Below, one piece after another: positions 1 through 8,130 of a stretch of DNA of 13,775 nt. Each line of letters begins with the position of its first letter. The first letter of the stretch is position 1. The translations under genes were made by a program, and so were the position numbers. The stretch covers positions 1 to 13,775 of the forward strand of contig JBJKSB010000085.1 of the NCBI GenBank assembly GCA_046704385.1, written 5' to 3'. The notes below the pieces were generated by a model. It saw only the letters and a program-made list of their open reading frames with translations. It did not search any database and was not told where the DNA came from. Source of the stretch: GH45 sp046704385 (GTDB taxonomy: Bacteria; Bacteroidota; Bacteroidia; Bacteroidales; SZUA-534).

Positions 1-71
1 CGGTATTCTTTAAACTTAGCTCTACAGGAAGCTTCATCAGGAAACTCTTCCATGAATTTGATAAGATTCAT
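1..71 (-). CDS. IS1595-family transposase, N-terminal fragment (runs off the left edge)
   Basis: Reading the minus strand from an ATG at 69-71 gives 23 complete codons up to the window edge: MNLIKFMEEFPDEASCRAKF, then KEY. The pattern 'FPDEASCRAKFKE' is the characteristic start of IS1595 (ISXO2-like) DDE transposases, in which a short helical segment precedes a zinc-ribbon (CxxC) domain. That domain would lie outside the window. An AGGA sequence sits about 12 bases before the ATG. The rest of the gene cannot be assessed, so it may be intact or broken. The insertion sequence's terminal inverted repeat should lie somewhere between about 72 and 330, but I could not fix it without the other end. 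The IS lies beside the 3' end of the GH9 gene and does not interrupt it. The family call rests on recognition of a short segment only. Confidence 0.72.
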   Translation of the reverse strand, partial: MNLIKFMEEFPDEASCRAKFKEY

Positions 72-211
72 ATCAATTTTTTTCCTATAATATAATAAAT
101 ATTATTCATTCCCGATAGACATATTTAAAAATAAATACAAGTGAGCATAACAAAGTCCTGAAAATTGTCAAAAACTGATCCGGTTAAAAAAGGAATGTAA
201 AGCTTAAATTG

Positions 212-266
212 GGAAATTGGAATCGATATTATTGTATTAATTACATCATTATCGATTCCATATTCC
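212..266. repeat. Large imperfect inverted repeat downstream of the GH9 gene
   Basis: TGGAATCGATA at 218-228 is perfectly mirrored by TATCGATTCCA at 250-260. After a two-base mismatch on each side, GGAA (212-215) pairs with TTCC (263-266). The 21-base loop itself contains TGTA/TACA (233-236 and 242-245). The structure lies about 70 bases past the GH9 stop codon, between that gene and the transposase fragment. It lacks the GC-rich stem and T-run of a good intrinsic terminator. It could be a weak terminator, a protein-binding palindrome, or part of the IS terminus. Confidence 0.5.
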
Positions 267-337
267 TAAAAGATAAAAGTTTAAGATTACTGCAATTGAA
301 GCTCCTGGTAGCAAGCTTACGAGAAATCTTCGATCCT

Positions 338-2848
338 TTATTCCTTCAACGTATGCTCTGCTGCCAAAACCAAAAACATAAAATTGGTAGCACCGCCACC
401 CATCACATATTCGGTTTGCTGCCAGAAATAAGGCCAGGTTTTTAGTTCGGCAAAATCAGGCCGGATCATAGCTGTTCCTGAACAAACTCCGCCAGGTATG
501 TACGACCACTCGTCGCGGTTGGCACCATAAGCCACTTCGAGCGATTTAGAACCCACACCCGATGCAAACGATGCAGTATTTTGTCCCGGATGTACGCCAA
601 GTACAAAATTCAAGGCATGCAACATGTAATCAGTCCCAAATATTTCCGGAAAACCTTTATGCAAAAAATATTGCTGTACCCCAAATTCCTGTATTCCCCA
701 ACCTGCACCCCAGATATTTGGCCAGTAAGGTACCCCGAAAGGATTTTCCTTTCGCTCCGATTCAATTTGAGCATGAAGTCCCTCGATTGCCTTAGTTACA
801 CTGTCCACAAATTCCTTATCATTAACCTGACTGATAATTCGAGCCACCACCGGGCCTTCGCGCCTGATGCGGGAAATAATTTCATCCTTGTTGGAAACTA
901 TATAATCCATATATTTTTTGTCCCCGGTAGTTGTATAAAGTTCAACCGCTACCTCGGTCTTATTCACTTTTGGGTTATCCTCATACTTATTCCATAAGGC
1001 TTCGGCTATTGTCAAACATTTTGCCGATAATTCCGGACGATAATCTTTAAGTACCCTTGAAGCTATTGCCAGCGATGCCGATACTCCTGTTTCACGCCAT
1101 GGATTATCTTCAGTAAAAACCCATCGGTCATCGTCAATTCCTGATGCAGTTCCGGTTTTTTCACTATTAAGAAACTTTGGATTATAAATCAAACCATCGG
1201 TCATGGAAGCCGCATCACCCAATAATACATATTGTCGTAAGTCCTGGCAAATTATTCCGCGGTAAAGCCTGCCCAGCGATTCATAACCTCCAACAATAGA
1301 TAAAACTCCATGTTCCACCTGCTCAAGTGCATCCGAAACACCATCGGGTCGATGCAATTCCACCAGGTGATCTTTTTGATCAACCATGGTTTGATCGTAA
1401 TTCAGACCAAACTCTTCGATAGCCAGAGCCAGCATTTTAACTGTTCCGGCCTGTGATTCCACTCGTAGATCGTAATCGCCTGCATCGTGCCAACCACCCT
1501 GGTTAATTCCCGGTACATGTTCGCCCGGTTTATATTTTGTCAGGGTTGATGGACCCTGCCTATAACCGTCAAAATGATTATAATTTATGGGAGCCATTAA
1601 TGCATCGTCCATGTGACACCGGTCGTGCCAAACTTTATACCGATCATTGATACGCATATGGCACATTTGAACAGGCAGAAAATATTCAAGCGTGGGTTGC
1701 CATATATTCTGGTCGTAAACATTATCCTTTATTTCAAAAGCATGTGATTTTAAGTTGCCGTATTTTATAATATAAATTCCGGGCTGTGTCACATCACTAA
1801 AATCAAACTGTAAATATTTGTAACGTAAAAATGTACCCCAAACCGATCCGTCGTGTTTCTTCACTTCCGTTTCCGATCCATCGGCTTTTATACGAACCAG
1901 CGATAATTTTTGAATTTTTGGGTCGTACTGATCCAACTCCACATCTGCCAGCTTTTGTTGGTTGGGATGATAACCCACCTGCGAAACTTCAATTACCGGA
2001 GTATCTACCCAATTATCAATAACATTGGGCGTAATGGTCCATTCAATGGCATGCCTTTCAGCACCTTTGGCCACTAACGAACGCACTACAAACCATCCGT
2101 TATTATACAAACCCCGCCCGTCAATAAGTTGAAGCTGGCCGGTAGCTGATTCAAAAGCAATGCGCCTTTTCGGATCATCAGGTGCAATAACCAGTTTATT
2201 ACCTGTTGCCATTGGCGTTACCTGAATCTCCTTTTCATTATCGTAATAAACCGGGTCGTTTGCCTGGCGTGGAAAAATACCCGACTTATCATCCATAAAA
2301 TAACGTTGTCCGAATAGCGGGGCCGGAAATAGCTCCATATTAAAGCCCACTTTTCCAATAAATTCATCAGGAATAGACCGATCCAGATCGACCGATATTT
2401 TTATGGCTTTGCCTTCGGTAGTTACACTTACCGTATAATTAAAATAAAGGTCAGGATAATCGATGGGGTTGAATCCCTGACGGTTCCGGCTGGAATCAGG
2501 AAACGACAACGAGGCTGAAATTGTATTGTTCAGCGTATCTACTACTCTGGAATTAAGTTTAGGGATAGGCTGCCATTGTCCCGGTGTAGCATCAAGCCTT
2601 AAATCACCGTTGGTGGCCACTCTGTCGCCATGCTGAATAATTCCCACACCGCCCTGATGTCCGTCAGGATAATAATCCTGGAAAACCATCACATTCAGCC
2701 CTTGTGTTTCAAAATATCCCTTTTTATTAATTTTTAAATCAGGATTAACTGTGTTTTGGGTGCAGGATGTTATCAAAAGTATTATTACTGTTCCTATTAC
2801 AGAAACTGTTTTGATTAAATATTTTCGCGAGTTCATATGAATTACCAT
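338..2848 (-). CDS. Glycoside hydrolase family 9 lipoprotein (endoglucanase-type) with extra N-terminal beta-sandwich
   Basis: Predicted inverting beta-glycanase of the cellulase-like family GH9, 836 residues. Residues 1-29 form a lipoprotein signal ending in the lipobox ITSC (Cys29), so the mature enzyme should be anchored in a membrane, probably the outer membrane. Residues of about 36-280 form a beta-rich region that is not part of the classical GH9 fold; it has a 'GDRVATNGDLRL' segment and 'GQWQPIP'. Residues of about 283-375 are the CelD-type Ig-like domain that precedes many GH9 barrels (starting 'VIEVSQVGYHP'). The (alpha/alpha)6 catalytic domain follows to the end. It carries GGWHDAGDYD at 451-460, with Asp455/Asp458 the expected base pair, and 'QTEYVMGGGA' near the C-terminus, with Glu813 the expected acid. 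All key residues are present. GH9 enzymes mostly cut beta-1,4-glucan, but the family also includes exo-acting and mixed-linkage enzymes, so the substrate is uncertain. A second in-frame ATG at 2834-2836 (residue 5) would also leave a good lipoprotein signal, and no Shine-Dalgarno decides between the two. The gene stands alone on this strand, divergent from the sulfatase. Confidence 0.9.
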   Translation of the reverse strand: MVIHMNSRKYLIKTVSVIGTVIILLITSCTQNTVNPDLKINKKGYFETQGLNVMVFQDYYPDGHQGGVGIIQHGDRVATNGDLRLDATPGQWQPIPKLNSRVVDTLNNTISASLSFPDSSRNRQGFNPIDYPDLYFNYTVSVTTEGKAIKISVDLDRSIPDEFIGKVGFNMELFPAPLFGQRYFMDDKSGIFPRQANDPVYYDNEKEIQVTPMATGNKLVIAPDDPKRRIAFESATGQLQLIDGRGLYNNGWFVVRSLVAKGAERHAIEWTITPNVIDNWVDTPVIEVSQVGYHPNQQKLADVELDQYDPKIQKLSLVRIKADGSETEVKKHDGSVWGTFLRYKYLQFDFSDVTQPGIYIIKYGNLKSHAFEIKDNVYDQNIWQPTLEYFLPVQMCHMRINDRYKVWHDRCHMDDALMAPINYNHFDGYRQGPSTLTKYKPGEHVPGINQGGWHDAGDYDLRVESQAGTVKMLALAIEEFGLNYDQTMVDQKDHLVELHRPDGVSDALEQVEHGVLSIVGGYESLGRLYRGIICQDLRQYVLLGDAASMTDGLIYNPKFLNSEKTGTASGIDDDRWVFTEDNPWRETGVSASLAIASRVLKDYRPELSAKCLTIAEALWNKYEDNPKVNKTEVAVELYTTTGDKKYMDYIVSNKDEIISRIRREGPVVARIISQVNDKEFVDSVTKAIEGLHAQIESERKENPFGVPYWPNIWGAGWGIQEFGVQQYFLHKGFPEIFGTDYMLHALNFVLGVHPGQNTASFASGVGSKSLEVAYGANRDEWSYIPGGVCSGTAMIRPDFAELKTWPYFWQQTEYVMGGGATNFMFLVLAAEHTLKE

Positions 2849-2939
2849 TTATTATAAGCTAATTGACTTTTACTAAGGTAGACAATTAAATCAGAGGGAA
2901 TTCTTTTCCCGATTATTTTTTAACATTTGAGAAATTTTA

Positions 2940-3053
2940 AGAGATTCAAACAGCTATTATTTGATTATAATCATTTATCCCGATACGCTTCGCTATCGGG
3001 ATTCGTTCGACTTACATAGTTCAGTTCGCTCCGCTCCTTAAATTTGAGTCTCT
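2940..3053. repeat. Palindromic intergenic element with nested hairpins
   Basis: An outer arm AGAGATTCAAA (2940-2950) pairs with TTTGAGTCTCT (3043-3053) across 11 positions, with one G.T wobble. Inside lies a strong hairpin: ATCCCGATA (2977-2985), an 8-base loop CGCTTCGC, then TATCGGGAT (2994-3002). The remaining interior is rich in short 'TTCG/CGCT' words (3003-3038), unlike the AT-rich surroundings. The layout resembles REP-like or small non-autonomous palindromic elements that recur in Bacteroidota intergenic regions. Only one copy is in this window, so its repetitive nature is inferred. Confidence 0.55.
3039..3046 (+). promoter_or_regulatory. Candidate Bacteroidota -7 promoter element for the sulfatase gene
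   Basis: TAAATTTG matches the Bacteroidota housekeeping -7 consensus TAnnTTTG exactly and lies 55 bases upstream of the sulfatase ATG. It overlaps the right arm of the palindromic element. I see no convincing TTTG-type -33 box at the expected distance. An exact match to this short, partly degenerate motif in AT-rich DNA can occur by chance. Confidence 0.3.
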
Positions 3054-3101
3054 CGAATAAAAGTGCTAATTTAATGATCGAAAACCTAATCAAAATATAC
3101 A

Positions 3102-4478
3102 ATGATCAGTAAAGTAAGTATTTACCAAATGGTGGCCGAAATGATATGTTCAGCCACTTTGGGGCGTGCAGCCACCAAACCCGCGCAAAAGGAAAAGCAG
3201 CCAAATTTTATAATTATTCTATGCGATGATATGGGATATGGCGACTTAAGCTGCTATGGCAATCCGGTAATCAAAACTCCCAATATTGACCGTATGGCTT
3301 GTGAAGGCCAAAAATGGACTAATTTTTATTCGGCGGCAGCAGTTAGTACTCCAAGCAGGGCTGGTTTAATAACCGGCAGATATCCTATTCGGTCAGGAAT
3401 GATTGGTCATAAACGTGGAGTTTTATTTCCTGATTCAGAGGGAGGATTACCGGATAACGAGACCACCATTGCTGAATTATTAAAACAGCAGGGTTATATA
3501 ACCGGAACTATTGGAAAATGGCATCTGGGCAACATTCCGGAATACTCGCCGCTAAAAAACGGATTTGACTATAGCTATTCGCTACCCTACAGTAACGATA
3601 TGCAATTGGCCGAAGGTTATGATTATTACAAAACTGCCATGAATCCGGTACCCGGAGTATTTAATGTGCCCCTTTATCAAAACGACAGCCTGATTGAACA
3701 ACCGGTAGACCAAAATACCCTGACAAAAAGATATACTGAACATGCCGTAACTTTTATTGAAGAACATAAGGATCAACACTTTTTTCTTTACCTGGCACAA
3801 TCGATGCCACATGTTCCCCTGCACCGGTCGGAAAAGTTTAATGACATAAGCATGGGCGGTATTTATGGCGATGTAATTGAAGAAATTGACTGGAGTGTGG
3901 GAGAAATTTTAAATACGTTGAAAAGTCTTGATCTGGATGAAAACACCCTGGTTGTTTTAACTTCTGATAATGGTCCCTGGGCATGGTTTAAAACCCATGG
4001 AGGTTCTGCCGGACCGTTACGAGGCTCAAAAGATTATTCGTATGAAGGTGGTAACCGGGTTCCGGCTATATTTTGGATGCCGGGAACTGTATCTCCAGGT
4101 ATAATTACCGGCATGGGTGCTTCACTGGATTTTTTGCCAACTTTTTGCCATTTATCCGGAACAAAGATTCCTTCCGATATTTTGATTGATGGAGTAGATA
4201 TTAGCAATACGCTGGAAAATGAAGAATCAAGCCAACGGGAAAGCATGTTCTATTATAAAAGAAGCAAGCTGGTAGCATGCCGCTATAAGTATTATAAGTA
4301 TCATTTTTTTGATCCTTACGATGTTGAAAAACCCGTTAGCGAATTGTACAACATTGCCACCGATATTAGTGAGAAATACAATATTGCGGATGATCATCCT
4401 GAAATTGTTGAGCAGATAATGAAACTGGTTGATGCTCATCAAAAATCGATAATTCCGGTTACCGACCAGTTAAAGTAG
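3102..4478 (+). CDS. Serine-type sulfatase (arylsulfatase/alkaline phosphatase superfamily)
   Basis: Predicted hydrolase of sulfate esters on a glycan, 458 residues, within the usual range for the family. The signature VSTPSRAGLITGR (81-93) is the S-x-P-S-R form. Ser82 (codon AGT at 3345-3347) would be oxidised to formylglycine, which in Ser-type enzymes is done by the radical-SAM enzyme anSME; none is encoded here. Metal and active-site positions are visible: Asp42-Asp43 in 'LCDDMGYGD', GKWHLG (138-143), His237 in 'MPHVP', Asp289-Asn290 in 'TSDNGPW' and Lys310. The C-terminus has the usual 'ELYNIATDISEKYNIA' segment. The sulfated substrate cannot be read from sequence. The N-terminus is odd: residues 1-30 have a poor hydrophobic core broken by Glu13 and no Cys lipobox. 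Export is therefore unclear, although sulfatases of this kind are normally periplasmic. An in-frame TAA 12 bases upstream rules out a longer N-terminus. The gene runs opposite to every other enzyme gene in the window and converges with the T9SS enzyme. Confidence 0.92.
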   Translation: MISKVSIYQMVAEMICSATLGRAATKPAQKEKQPNFIIILCDDMGYGDLSCYGNPVIKTPNIDRMACEGQKWTNFYSAAAVSTPSRAGLITGRYPIRSGMIGHKRGVLFPDSEGGLPDNETTIAELLKQQGYITGTIGKWHLGNIPEYSPLKNGFDYSYSLPYSNDMQLAEGYDYYKTAMNPVPGVFNVPLYQNDSLIEQPVDQNTLTKRYTEHAVTFIEEHKDQHFFLYLAQSMPHVPLHRSEKFNDISMGGIYGDVIEEIDWSVGEILNTLKSLDLDENTLVVLTSDNGPWAWFKTHGGSAGPLRGSKDYSYEGGNRVPAIFWMPGTVSPGIITGMGASLDFLPTFCHLSGTKIPSDILIDGVDISNTLENEESSQRESMFYYKRSKLVACRYKYYKYHFFDPYDVEKPVSELYNIATDISEKYNIADDHPEIVEQIMKLVDAHQKSIIPVTDQLK

Positions 4479-4654
4479 ACTATAAATAACAATTACTAAC
4501 TTAAGTTCGATGTAATAACCATATAGTTATTATGAAAATAAATAGACCCGGCTTTAGGCCGATCAAATCATCGATCAACAAATTATTGATTTTCTATTTG
4601 TTAGTATATTTTTATTAAGTAATCACGATAATTAGCATTTCAAAACATAAAACA

Positions 4655-4684
4655 AACAGGCACTCGTTTTCTCAAGTGCCTGTT
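4655..4684 (-). terminator. Intrinsic terminator of the T9SS glycosidase gene
   Basis: A perfect 10-bp stem, AACAGGCACT (4655-4664) and AGTGCCTGTT (4675-4684), encloses a 10-base loop. On the minus strand it starts 29 bases after the stop codon at 4714 and is followed by a T-rich tail (TGTTTTATGTTTTG). On the plus strand the following bases are less T-rich, so it may also work, more weakly, for the convergent sulfatase gene. Confidence 0.75.
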
Positions 4685-4713
4685 GTATCTAAAAAACAGC
4701 TTATGAAGAAAAT

Positions 4714-7700
4714 TTACCTATTTGAATAAATTATTTTCCTAACCTCAACTTTATTTCCAACAAATATTTTAGCCATGAAAAGTCCCTTTGTCAGATTATA
4801 ATTATGCAAATTTAATTCGACCATTTTTGTCATATTCGGAATATCTTGCACAAAAACCAGTTTCCCACCAAAATCATAAAACTCCACCTTCGAGATATTT
4901 TCATCACTTGATAATATCAGCTTATTCCGGGTTGGATTCGGGTAAATTTTAACCCTGTCACAATCTTTTTTATCCACAATATCAGTTGGCCAAACTGTAA
5001 TGGTTACTGTATCAGGCTGACTTTCGGAAACACCATCGCTAACCACAAGCTTGGCAACAAATTTTCCAATTCCATCGAGAGGCAATATAGCTTCAGGTTG
5101 ATCGATATTTAATAAATTACCCCGACTTTCTGCCGGCCATGTCAGCAACTCCCATTTATAAGTCAGGGCATCGCCGTCAGTGTCGTAACTTTTTGAACCA
5201 TCAATGTAAAAGTAATTTTTGCTGTCATCAATTATCGTATCGTTACCTGCAACTGCAACCGGTGGATTCGAAACTGTGACATGAATTACATCAGGCTCAC
5301 TGTTATGAAATCCATCATTTACCACCAGGCTAATGGAATAACTCCCTGAAACGTCAGGAGTAATAATGGTATTTTCGGCGGTTACATTTTCAATTTCAGC
5401 CTTACTAGTTGCCGGCTTTTCGTCAATATTCCACAGGTATGTCAGGGTAGTATTCGAAACCTGGCTAAAACTCTTTGCACCCGATAATTTTAACGTAATT
5501 CCCGGAGGCATAATGGTATCGTTACCTGCTATAGAAATGGGATAGATATAGTCGGATTGGAATTTTATTTTAAAGGCCAAACCCTTTGAAAAATCAGGCA
5601 TCGCTATTTTATTGGTCATTTTTATAAGAGGTATGCTGTCAACTACCATAGTCTGTCCATCAGATGGTAAATACCAGGTTATTTTGTAATTAGAATAAGG
5701 CAAATCCTTAAGTATTAAAGTAGCTCCTGAAATATCATTCCCATTAAGCTCATCATAAAGAAATCCGTAAAAATCAGTTCCGTTGGTCAGACCCATCGTT
5801 TTAAAAGTTTTTGTAGCATGTTGCACCTCAAAATCAAAATTTTGCAGATTAGTGGATCTGCCAAAATCTTCATCCTGAATATATTCACCCGGCATTTTAT
5901 ATAAATTGGCCCAGGCAGTATCTTCATAATGTTCCCAAACCCACATATAGTGCGGAACCTGTGTCATAATGCTATTCCAGATGGAATTGCGTTGCATATC
6001 CATGGGGACATCGGCATCGACATTGGTTCCAAATTCACCATTTATTATGGAGAGATTTTTTAAATCATTCCGGAATTGAAAATCGAGATCGGTTTGCTGA
6101 TCCAGTAATGTATTAGAATACAAATGGTACTGAATATTATCCATCGCAGCAATAGTATCAAAACTGGCCAGTTGATTGTGTTCAGCACTGGTGGTCATAA
6201 TATGATTGAAAGGATCAATACTTTGAACATACCGGCTCATTTCGCTGTGCCACTTGACAACTGCCGGAAACCATTGAGATGTCTGGCTGTTATGAATTCC
6301 TGTAAACTGAACTTCATTAAAAAACTCCCAGGCAAAAAGGTTTTTTGAATACCCCCAGCGGGCAACAATATACCTCAACAATTTCTTGGTCTGAGCCTTA
6401 CAGGCATCATTATAAAAATACTCCTCGGCACGGTCTACATAGCCTCCGTTAACCGTATTATATGGATTGTCAGCCCACATGGCATCCACATTTTCCGAGA
6501 ACATACCGTGCTGGAAAATTACCAGCTGCATATACATGTTGGTTGCTTCGTTCAGGTTTATCAGTGAGTCTGTCATAGCAGCCGCCATTTGACTGTACCT
6601 GCCCAACCCATTGTAGAAACCTGTTTTTTTCCACTCCAGTGCCTGTTGGGCAAAAGGTGTCTGCCAATAGCGATAAATGTTAGCTTTGCCAGCAGAAAGA
6701 TTCTTAATAATTTTAGTATAAGTATCGGTATAATTCCATCCAATATTTATACCCATCGGAAAAAATGGCTCACCTGTTTCGTGCCGGTAATACTGATGAT
6801 TATTCTTATCGCACCGGATAATCCCTTCGGTATCAGACGAACCAATATGAATTGATAGGGTATCCGAATTATACACGCCCTCAGCATCAGTTACACGAAT
6901 AAATACTTTATGATCACCCGGCTGTGGCGATGAAAAGCGTAACATCCATCCCTGGTAGCTGGAATCAATAGTCCAGTTAGTTCCGATAAGATGGCTTTTT
7001 ATGAAATAAAAACAAGGTACCACCATGTTGCTTCCGTCAGGTAAATCAACGGTTGCATCAATAGTCACTTCATCAGGATCGTATACATTATTGTAATTTT
7101 TATCTAATTGAAATAGCAGTTCCACTTTATCATTTACGGTTAAATTTTTAGTCACCATATACAGATCACTTATGTTTTGATTCGTATCAAAAACAAAAAT
7201 CAGGGTGGAATCGGCTGCAATTTTTCCATCATTATCGGTTAAGGTGAGTTTTACACTGGCATTCTGAGCCTGGGTAAAAGTATGTGAACATGTAATACCT
7301 GTTGCTGTACTCCCATCTCCAAAATCCCATGTATAACTTGTAATGGTACCATCATAATCAAATGAAGCTGTGGCATCAAAATTTATGGTATCGCCTACCT
7401 GAACTTTGGTTTTTGAAGCAGAAAACAGCACTTTGGGTCTTCCGTCACCCATTTCCGGGTTACTTAGCTCCACATCATCAAAATACACATCTGCCGTATC
7501 TTCATTATTGACACAGGCAGCCAGTTGCAACATGGTAAATTCCATGCCCATGGCATCGGTTAAATCCATAGTACATTCTACCCAGGTGTCGGGAGTGGGC
7601 ATAAATTCATAAGTGGGAGCCCAATGCTCAATTAAAACCGTATCACCATTCCAGAATTTTGCATAAATACGACCTTCAGTGCTGGCATGGATTTTAAACG

Positions 7701-7959
7701 TTAAGGTATTATTATAACCTACCTGCACCTTGTGATCGAAATTAATAGAAACATAATGCCAGTCGCCTGCAATTTTATTGTAATATCCCACTTTATCACT
7801 GGTATTAATGCCTGACTTATCAGGATTATCAACTACAGCGGTTGCTCCTTCGGCAGTAAAAGCCGGAGAGGTTTCAGCGGTTTCAAAATCGGTCAGCACC
7901 TGGCTTTTTCCAAGAAAAGGTAAAATAGTTATCGATACAAATAATAATAATTTTCTCAT
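4714..7959 (-). CDS. T9SS-secreted multidomain clan-A (GH5-like) glycoside hydrolase with PKD and DUF5060-like domains
   Basis: Predicted secreted retaining glycanase, 1081 residues. Domains in order: Sec signal peptide (1-19, 'FLGKSQ'); a jelly-roll, carbohydrate-binding-like domain (about 20-168); a PKD domain (about 173-257) with WDFGDGS at 211-217; a DUF5060-like Ig domain (about 262-372); a TIM-barrel catalytic domain (about 390-700); a beta-sandwich after the barrel (about 712-800, 'YKITWYLPSDGQT'); two tandem PKD/Ig-like repeats, each opening with 'AGNDTI' (about 808-897 and 901-990); and a type A T9SS sorting domain (about 1003-1081, 'KIYPNPTRNKL'). The barrel has the clan-A acid/base motif FNE (Glu549) and a plausible nucleophile in 'INGEFGTN' (Glu642). 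The T9SS tail means export across the outer membrane and release or surface attachment. DUF5060-plus-barrel proteins are poorly characterised, so the substrate is open; an endo-acting role on beta-mannan, beta-glucan or a related polymer is a guess. The gene appears monocistronic, with its own terminator and a 389-base upstream gap. Confidence 0.88.
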   Translation of the reverse strand: MRKLLLFVSITILPFLGKSQVLTDFETAETSPAFTAEGATAVVDNPDKSGINTSDKVGYYNKIAGDWHYVSINFDHKVQVGYNNTLTFKIHASTEGRIYAKFWNGDTVLIEHWAPTYEFMPTPDTWVECTMDLTDAMGMEFTMLQLAACVNNEDTADVYFDDVELSNPEMGDGRPKVLFSASKTKVQVGDTINFDATASFDYDGTITSYTWDFGDGSTATGITCSHTFTQAQNASVKLTLTDNDGKIAADSTLIFVFDTNQNISDLYMVTKNLTVNDKVELLFQLDKNYNNVYDPDEVTIDATVDLPDGSNMVVPCFYFIKSHLIGTNWTIDSSYQGWMLRFSSPQPGDHKVFIRVTDAEGVYNSDTLSIHIGSSDTEGIIRCDKNNHQYYRHETGEPFFPMGINIGWNYTDTYTKIIKNLSAGKANIYRYWQTPFAQQALEWKKTGFYNGLGRYSQMAAAMTDSLINLNEATNMYMQLVIFQHGMFSENVDAMWADNPYNTVNGGYVDRAEEYFYNDACKAQTKKLLRYIVARWGYSKNLFAWEFFNEVQFTGIHNSQTSQWFPAVVKWHSEMSRYVQSIDPFNHIMTTSAEHNQLASFDTIAAMDNIQYHLYSNTLLDQQTDLDFQFRNDLKNLSIINGEFGTNVDADVPMDMQRNSIWNSIMTQVPHYMWVWEHYEDTAWANLYKMPGEYIQDEDFGRSTNLQNFDFEVQHATKTFKTMGLTNGTDFYGFLYDELNGNDISGATLILKDLPYSNYKITWYLPSDGQTMVVDSIPLIKMTNKIAMPDFSKGLAFKIKFQSDYIYPISIAGNDTIMPPGITLKLSGAKSFSQVSNTTLTYLWNIDEKPATSKAEIENVTAENTIITPDVSGSYSISLVVNDGFHNSEPDVIHVTVSNPPVAVAGNDTIIDDSKNYFYIDGSKSYDTDGDALTYKWELLTWPAESRGNLLNIDQPEAILPLDGIGKFVAKLVVSDGVSESQPDTVTITVWPTDIVDKKDCDRVKIYPNPTRNKLILSSDENISKVEFYDFGGKLVFVQDIPNMTKMVELNLHNYNLTKGLFMAKIFVGNKVEVRKIIYSNR

Positions 7960-8130
7960 TAGTTAAGTTTTTTGTTGATGGATAGATAATTAATCCTGGT
8001 ACCCATTAATAAATTTACAGAAATAAAATTATGGAGATATTCATTGTTAGAGTTTAAATTTTGTATCAAATACTATTACCAATGATTCATAGGAGAGATA
8101 AAATCCTTAACTTTTAGGGGCAAATTATTT

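Noticed and set aside
111..118. CCCGATAG near the transposase start, similar to the arm of the 2977-3002 hairpin
   Set aside because: Only 7-8 bases are shared and there is no matching second arm, so a repeat relationship is not supported.
209..445. Plus-strand open frame overlapping the 3' end of the GH9 gene
   Set aside because: It is antisense to a well-supported gene, spans the palindrome, and its translation has no domain-like features.
581..997. 138-codon plus-strand open frame inside the GH9 gene
   Set aside because: It lies entirely antisense to conserved GH9 catalytic sequence and its translation resembles no protein.
2896..2910. GGGAA/TTCCC short inverted repeat upstream of the GH9 gene
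   Set aside because: The stem is only 5 bp, too short to distinguish from chance in AT-rich DNA, though it could be an operator.
7960..8100. Promoter search upstream of the T9SS enzyme gene
   Set aside because: No match to TAnnTTTG with a usable -33 box was found; the nearest TTTG has the wrong preceding bases.
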